This document shows positions 60,356 through 64,000 of a stretch of 64,000 nt of DNA, piece after piece. This DNA is from CAWDVH01 sp963805705 (GTDB taxonomy: Bacteria; Actinomycetota; Actinomycetes; Streptosporangiales; Streptosporangiaceae): assembly GCA_963805705.1 (NCBI GenBank), contig CAWDVH010000004.1, positions 1,197,965 to 1,261,964 on the forward strand, read 5' to 3'. Numbering within the stretch: position 1 is the first letter of the stretch; every line of letters begins with the position of its first letter. A model generated the notes under the pieces. The model did no database searches. It was not told the origin of the DNA and saw only the letters and a list, made by a program, of their open reading frames with translations. The position numbers and the translations under genes were made by a program.

Positions 60356-62289
60356 GGCAGGCTCGCCCTGAGGCTCGTGCCGGCGCCTGGACGAGACGTG
60401 ATCTCCAGGGTGCCGCCGTGTGAGCGGGCGCGGTCGGCGAGGCCAACCAGCCCTGTTCCCCGGCGGAGGTCCGCCCCGCCGATGCCGTCGTCGTCGACAG
60501 CGACCAGGAGTTGGCCGGCGTCGTGGGCGACGGCCAGGTCGATTCGCTGGGCCCGTGCGTGCTTGACGGCGTTGGTGAGTCCCTCGGCGGCGATGAAGTA
60601 GGCGGCGGTCTCGATCTCGGGGGTGAACCGCTCGGTGGTGACGTCGAGCCGGACGGGGCTCGGGGTCCTGGAGGCGAGGTCGTCGAGGGCGGCGCGCAGG
60701 CCGTGGTCGAGGCTCGACGGCCGGAGACCGCCGGCGAGCTCGCGGAGGTCGTCGATGGCGTGGGCAAGCTCGGTGACGGCCTCGTCGAGGTCGTGGATCG
60801 CTTCCGGGGCGGATCCGTCCAGGGTGTGCTGGACGTGCCGCAGGGTGAGCCCGATGGTCACGAGACGTTGCTGGGCGCCGTCGTGGAGGTCGCGGGCCAG
60901 TCGGCGCCGCTCCTGGTCGGCGACGGCCACGACGCGTGCACGGGACGCGTCGAGCTCGTCGACCTGGCGGCGGAGGTCGGCCTGGAGCGCGGCAATCTCG
61001 AAGGCCAGCCGGCCCGCGTCGAGCGCCTCGCGGACCAGGCGCTCCGCGCCGGGCGGGTGCACCACGACGGGGGTCAGATGGGCGCTGGTCGCGATCGTGC
61101 TAGGGACCTGGCGCCTTACGTCGTCGGTAACCGGCTGGCCGTGGATGTCGAGCCAGCCCCCGGTCCCGGTGTCGAAGGCGACGGTGCACGTCGGCTCGCC
61201 GACCGCCGCCCGCAACTGATCCTCCAGGTCATCGACGGACGCCACGCCTCGACGGAGGGCGTCTACGAAGTCGGCCATCACGCGGCGGGTCTCGTAGCGA
61301 GCACGCCGGAAACGGCGGTCGACGGTCTCCTGGACCCGGTCGCGGACCGGCCGGAACGCGACCGCGACGACGAACGCACCGGCAGCGGCCGCCATCGGTG
61401 AGGACAGGGCCGCGCCCGCGAGGACGACCACCGCGGCGTACGTCGCCGCCAGCAGGCCGGTGATCGCGGCGTATGCGACCGTGCGGCTGACGATGAGGTC
61501 GACGTCGTAGAGGTGGTAGCGCAAGATCGCTACCGACGTGGCCACCGGGAGGAGGGTCAACGCCGCGGCTGCGAGCAGCTGGACGGGTGGCCACACCGTC
61601 CACAGCACCGCCGAGATCGGGAGCACGACGGCGACGGCTGCTGCGGCGAACGCCATCCATTTCAGCTGGAGGTGCTCGACTCCCTCCGAGCTTCGGAACC
61701 GCAGGACGAAGACGACGACCGAGGCCAGCAGCGCCGCGACGATCAAGGCGATGCCGCAGAGGAAGAGCGCTTCGGTCCAGGTGGCGCTCGCCGCGTACGG
61801 GTTGACGTGGCCGGCGAACTCGGGGCTGAGGCGAGGGTTCAGCGCCCAGCCCGGCAGACCGAGGAGCGCACCCAAGGCCCACACCCACGGAATCCAGCGG
61901 CCGGGCCCGCGGACGCGCCCGTCGGGGAACCACAAGAACAGCAGGACCAGCCCGAGTGCGGCGACTATCCAGCCGGAGAGTGCGACGACCTGGGCCGGTG
62001 CTGCGGCCGGCCAGCCGTGCAACGCCGCCTGCTTGCCGTAGGCGAGGAGCGCGTCGGTGAAAGTGGCGTTGAAGAGAGAGGACACCACGAGTAGCCAGCC
62101 GACCCGGTGTCGAGGGTGGGACCAGACGACCGCGGCACCCGCGAGGACCTGGACGATGGCGTACACAGCGTAGATGAGGGCCTGGTCGAGGGCGCCGACG
62201 CCAAGCGTCAGCGCCACGGCCACGGTCTCGAGGACGACCGTGAGCGTGACGGCGACGATCACCGCGACGCGGGCCGCGGACTCGTTCAT
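60346..62289 (-). CDS. Sensor histidine kinase, NarL-partner (HisKA_3) type
   Basis: 647 residues. Eight or more membrane helices in the first 280 residues, GAF-like middle region, then the phospho-acceptor His in RRRLARDLHDGAQQRL and the ATP lid DDGIGGADLRRGTGLVGLADR. Partner of the response regulator downstream. Ligand unknown. The first membrane region is the type seen in 'histidine kinase with 7TM-like' sensors. Confidence 0.92.
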   Translation of the reverse strand: MNESAARVAVIVAVTLTVVLETVAVALTLGVGALDQALIYAVYAIVQVLAGAAVVWSHPRHRVGWLLVVSSLFNATFTDALLAYGKQAALHGWPAAAPAQVVALSGWIVAALGLVLLFLWFPDGRVRGPGRWIPWVWALGALLGLPGWALNPRLSPEFAGHVNPYAASATWTEALFLCGIALIVAALLASVVVFVLRFRSSEGVEHLQLKWMAFAAAAVAVVLPISAVLWTVWPPVQLLAAAALTLLPVATSVAILRYHLYDVDLIVSRTVAYAAITGLLAATYAAVVVLAGAALSSPMAAAAGAFVVAVAFRPVRDRVQETVDRRFRRARYETRRVMADFVDALRRGVASVDDLEDQLRAAVGEPTCTVAFDTGTGGWLDIHGQPVTDDVRRQVPSTIATSAHLTPVVVHPPGAERLVREALDAGRLAFEIAALQADLRRQVDELDASRARVVAVADQERRRLARDLHDGAQQRLVTIGLTLRHVQHTLDGSAPEAIHDLDEAVTELAHAIDDLRELAGGLRPSSLDHGLRAALDDLASRTPSPVRLDVTTERFTPEIETAAYFIAAEGLTNAVKHARAQRIDLAVAHDAGQLLVAVDDDGIGGADLRRGTGLVGLADRARSHGGTLEITSRPGAGTSLRASLPCA

Positions 62290-62443
62290 GGCTCGATCTT
62301 CCCACCAGCGGCCGCCCGCGCGGCAGCGGGAGAACCCCCGATCGAGCTAGGTGCCAGCACGCATCGCGTTCGCGAGCGACGCCCGATGCCGGGGACCATC
62401 CGGTGATTCTACCGTCGAGACAACTCATTCCAGGGAGGTCCCG

Positions 62444-63094
62444 ATGACCACGCTCACATCCTCGTCCATCACCAGCTCGATCCGACCTTGGGTGCACACC
62501 GCTGGCGCGTGGTGCCTCGCGGCCGGGCTGGTCGGCGTGGCCCAGGCCGCCCTTCTGCTGGTCTGGCCGAAGCAGGTGTCCGTCGACCGGTTCAGCTACC
62601 CGTTCACCTCGGCTGGCTTCGTGGTCGCCCAGGCGACGTTCGCTCTCCAGCACGTCCCGCTGGCCATCGGTGTAGCCGCGCTCGGCGGTCTCCCCGCCGT
62701 GCGCGCATCCCGCACCGCCCGGATCGGGGTCATCGGAGCTGTCGTCGGCCTGGCTCTCCTCGCCCTGCTCGAGGTGATCGCGATGTCGGCGCACGGCGTC
62801 GCGGAGCACTCGTCTCGCGGCAACCTGATCGAGAACGCGTACGCCGTACCGGTGCTCCTCGTGGGGTTCGGCCTCACCCTCGCCGGCATCGCCCTGCTGC
62901 GCCGAGGCCGGTCTGCCTGGGCGGGCGTGGGGTGGATGCCGTGGCTCGTTCTGGCACTTGGCGTGTACGTGTTCTTCCCGCTGAGCCCGGCCATCTCCGG
63001 GTCCTTCACCGCCGGCCGCTTGGGCATCGGTGGCTGGATGCTCCTCTACACGGCGCTCGGCTACGGGCTGATGCGTATCCGCGACGACCACTGA
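62444..63094 (+). CDS. Membrane protein
   Basis: 216 residues from ATG 62444, GGGAGG five bases upstream. About six helices, first at residues 17-40; loop SVDRFSYPFTSAGFVVAQ. 154 bp divergent from the kinase gene, so it may be a target of that system. No recognised family. Confidence 0.7.
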   Translation: MTTLTSSSITSSIRPWVHTAGAWCLAAGLVGVAQAALLLVWPKQVSVDRFSYPFTSAGFVVAQATFALQHVPLAIGVAALGGLPAVRASRTARIGVIGAVVGLALLALLEVIAMSAHGVAEHSSRGNLIENAYAVPVLLVGFGLTLAGIALLRRGRSAWAGVGWMPWLVLALGVYVFFPLSPAISGSFTAGRLGIGGWMLLYTALGYGLMRIRDDH

Positions 63095-63255
63095 GCCAGC
63101 CATGACGACAACCGACGGGCCGTCGCAACGGCCGACGTGCGTGGGCGCCGTCGCCGCGCCGGTATCACCGCCGTGGCGGTGGCGCTGTCGCCGGGCCGCT
63201 CATGGTGGCCCGCGTGCTCAGCGGGCTGACCGTAGACATCTCATAGGAGAACCTG

Positions 63256-63690
63256 ATGGCTTCCTCCGTCCAAACCCGCAGCCCGTCCGCACTGACCGGG
63301 GTCCGGCGCATCGCGCTGACCGGTTACCGGTGGCTGCTGCTTGCCTTCCTGCTGGCCGGGGCCGCCCAGATTTTCCTGGCTGGTCTTGGTGTCTTCACCG
63401 TCACCCACGGGGGCGCGGTAGACAGCGCGTTCAGCGCGCACCGCGCTCTCGGGTTCGGCATGGCCGGCGGCGCGCTCGTCATCTTCGTCCTGGCCCTGAT
63501 CGCGCGGCCTGGCGGCCGCGCGATCATTTTGTCGGGGGTGCTGTTCCTGCTGGCGGCCCTGCTGCAGAGCCTGCTGGCCGGCCTGGCCGACAACGGCACC
63601 GTCTTCGGCGGGCTGCACGCCCTGGACGGGCTGCTGATCCTGGCCATCGCCGGCTTGCTGTACGCCTCAGCGCGCCGGTGGCGTTCATGA
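63256..63690 (+). CDS. DUF6220-like membrane protein
   Basis: 144 residues from ATG 63256 (AGGAGA). Four helices, LAGAAQIFLAGLGVFTVTHG and LHALDGLLILAIAGLLYA. Overlaps the next gene by ATGA. The family assignment is by layout and from memory. Confidence 0.65.
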   Translation: MASSVQTRSPSALTGVRRIALTGYRWLLLAFLLAGAAQIFLAGLGVFTVTHGGAVDSAFSAHRALGFGMAGGALVIFVLALIARPGGRAIILSGVLFLLAALLQSLLAGLADNGTVFGGLHALDGLLILAIAGLLYASARRWRS

Positions 63691-64000
63691 AGCTCACCGC
63701 CGCGCAGGCGAGCGCGGGCGATCACCTGCTGGTGCGGCGGCCCGGCCCGGCCGCTGCCCGGGACCGGTGGCGGCGCGTCAGTACCGGATTGTGGGCTGGC
63801 ACGGTGCTGGCCGCCGTCGCCACGGTAGCCATGACCATTGCCGCGTGGGGCGACCTGACGGCCGACGACGCATTCTCGCAACTGAGTGGCGCGGGCGCGG
63901 CCGTCACCTACGCCACGCTCGGTGCGCTGATCGTCCGCCGCGCGGGCAACCTGATCGGCTGGATCATGACCGGGGTGGGCGCCGGGCTGGCGTTTCTCGG
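63687..64000 (+). CDS. Start of a sensor-kinase-like membrane protein, cut by the window edge
   Basis: From ATG 63687 to the end, open. LWAGTVLAAVATVAMTIAAW is the first helix, then LGALIVRRAGNLIGWIMTG, a loop typical of actinomycete sensor kinases with long N-terminal membrane regions. The catalytic part lies beyond the window. Confidence 0.55.
   Translation, partial: MKLTAAQASAGDHLLVRRPGPAAARDRWRRVSTGLWAGTVLAAVATVAMTIAAWGDLTADDAFSQLSGAGAAVTYATLGALIVRRAGNLIGWIMTGVGAGLAFL

Overview
The window comes from a high-G+C actinomycete. The evidence is the strong G/C third-codon bias, frequent GTG starts, an actinomycete-type GlnR box in front of glnA, the fasR-fabD-fabH-acpP-fabF cluster with DUF3145 beside it, and families such as DUF4191, DUF3052, DUF5998 and DUF1990. 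The order aceE / DUF3052 / ahpE next to the fab cluster resembles Streptomyces, but FabD carries an extra C-terminal domain that Streptomyces FabD lacks. I cannot name the genus.

Layout. 1-9.2 kb: small metabolic and envelope genes (APH-like kinase, AlkD-like repair protein, a gutted SDR, Ser/Thr dehydratase, methyltransferase, GAP-family protein, signal peptidase I, PadR unit) and glnA with its GlnR box. 9.2-24.6 kb: lipoate and 2-oxoacid dehydrogenase genes (lipA, lipB, lpdA, a frameshifted E2 gene) mixed with hisS, a Nudix hydrolase, a cupin, transporters and pepA. 24.6-32.5 kb: housekeeping and regulatory genes (ChrB-like, MHYT, ArsR plus SRPBCC, peptidase S51, HIT, RibD-like, DUF5998 plus phosphodiesterase, rhodanese with three DnaA-box-like sites). 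32.5-35.9 kb: a compact minus-strand operon of a winged-helix 'replication-relaxation'-like protein, a TraG/VirD4-like membrane ATPase and a membrane J-domain protein. 36.1-46.6 kb: fatty-acid synthesis (DUF3145, accD-like, fabF, acpP, fabH, fabD with a fused biotinyl-like domain, fasR) and aceE, which is also frameshifted. 47.2-49.8 kb: DUF3052, ahpE, a zinc-ribbon protein, a secreted histidine-rich protein and tRNA-Val.

49.74-59.19 kb is bounded by a 53-bp direct repeat: the 3' half of tRNA-Val plus 6 bp of flank, and a diverged second copy exactly 9,400 bp away. This looks like an integrated island without a recognisable integrase. It carries two alpha/beta hydrolases, a maltokinase-cap-like protein, a methyltransferase, a membrane protein and two convergent paralogous HD-GYP/LuxR regulators that share a leaderless promoter layout. 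Beyond it lie a two-component system, two membrane proteins and the start of another sensor-kinase-like gene.

Together the core genes connect fatty-acid initiation, acetyl-CoA production and lipoylation. The PDH-type E1 and E2 genes and one permease gene each carry a single frameshift in low-complexity sequence. Whether these are assembly errors or real is the main data-quality question for this contig. The strongest candidates for something undescribed are the ATPase/winged-helix/J-domain operon, the FabD-biotinyl-like fusion and the paired HD-GYP/LuxR regulators on the tRNA island.
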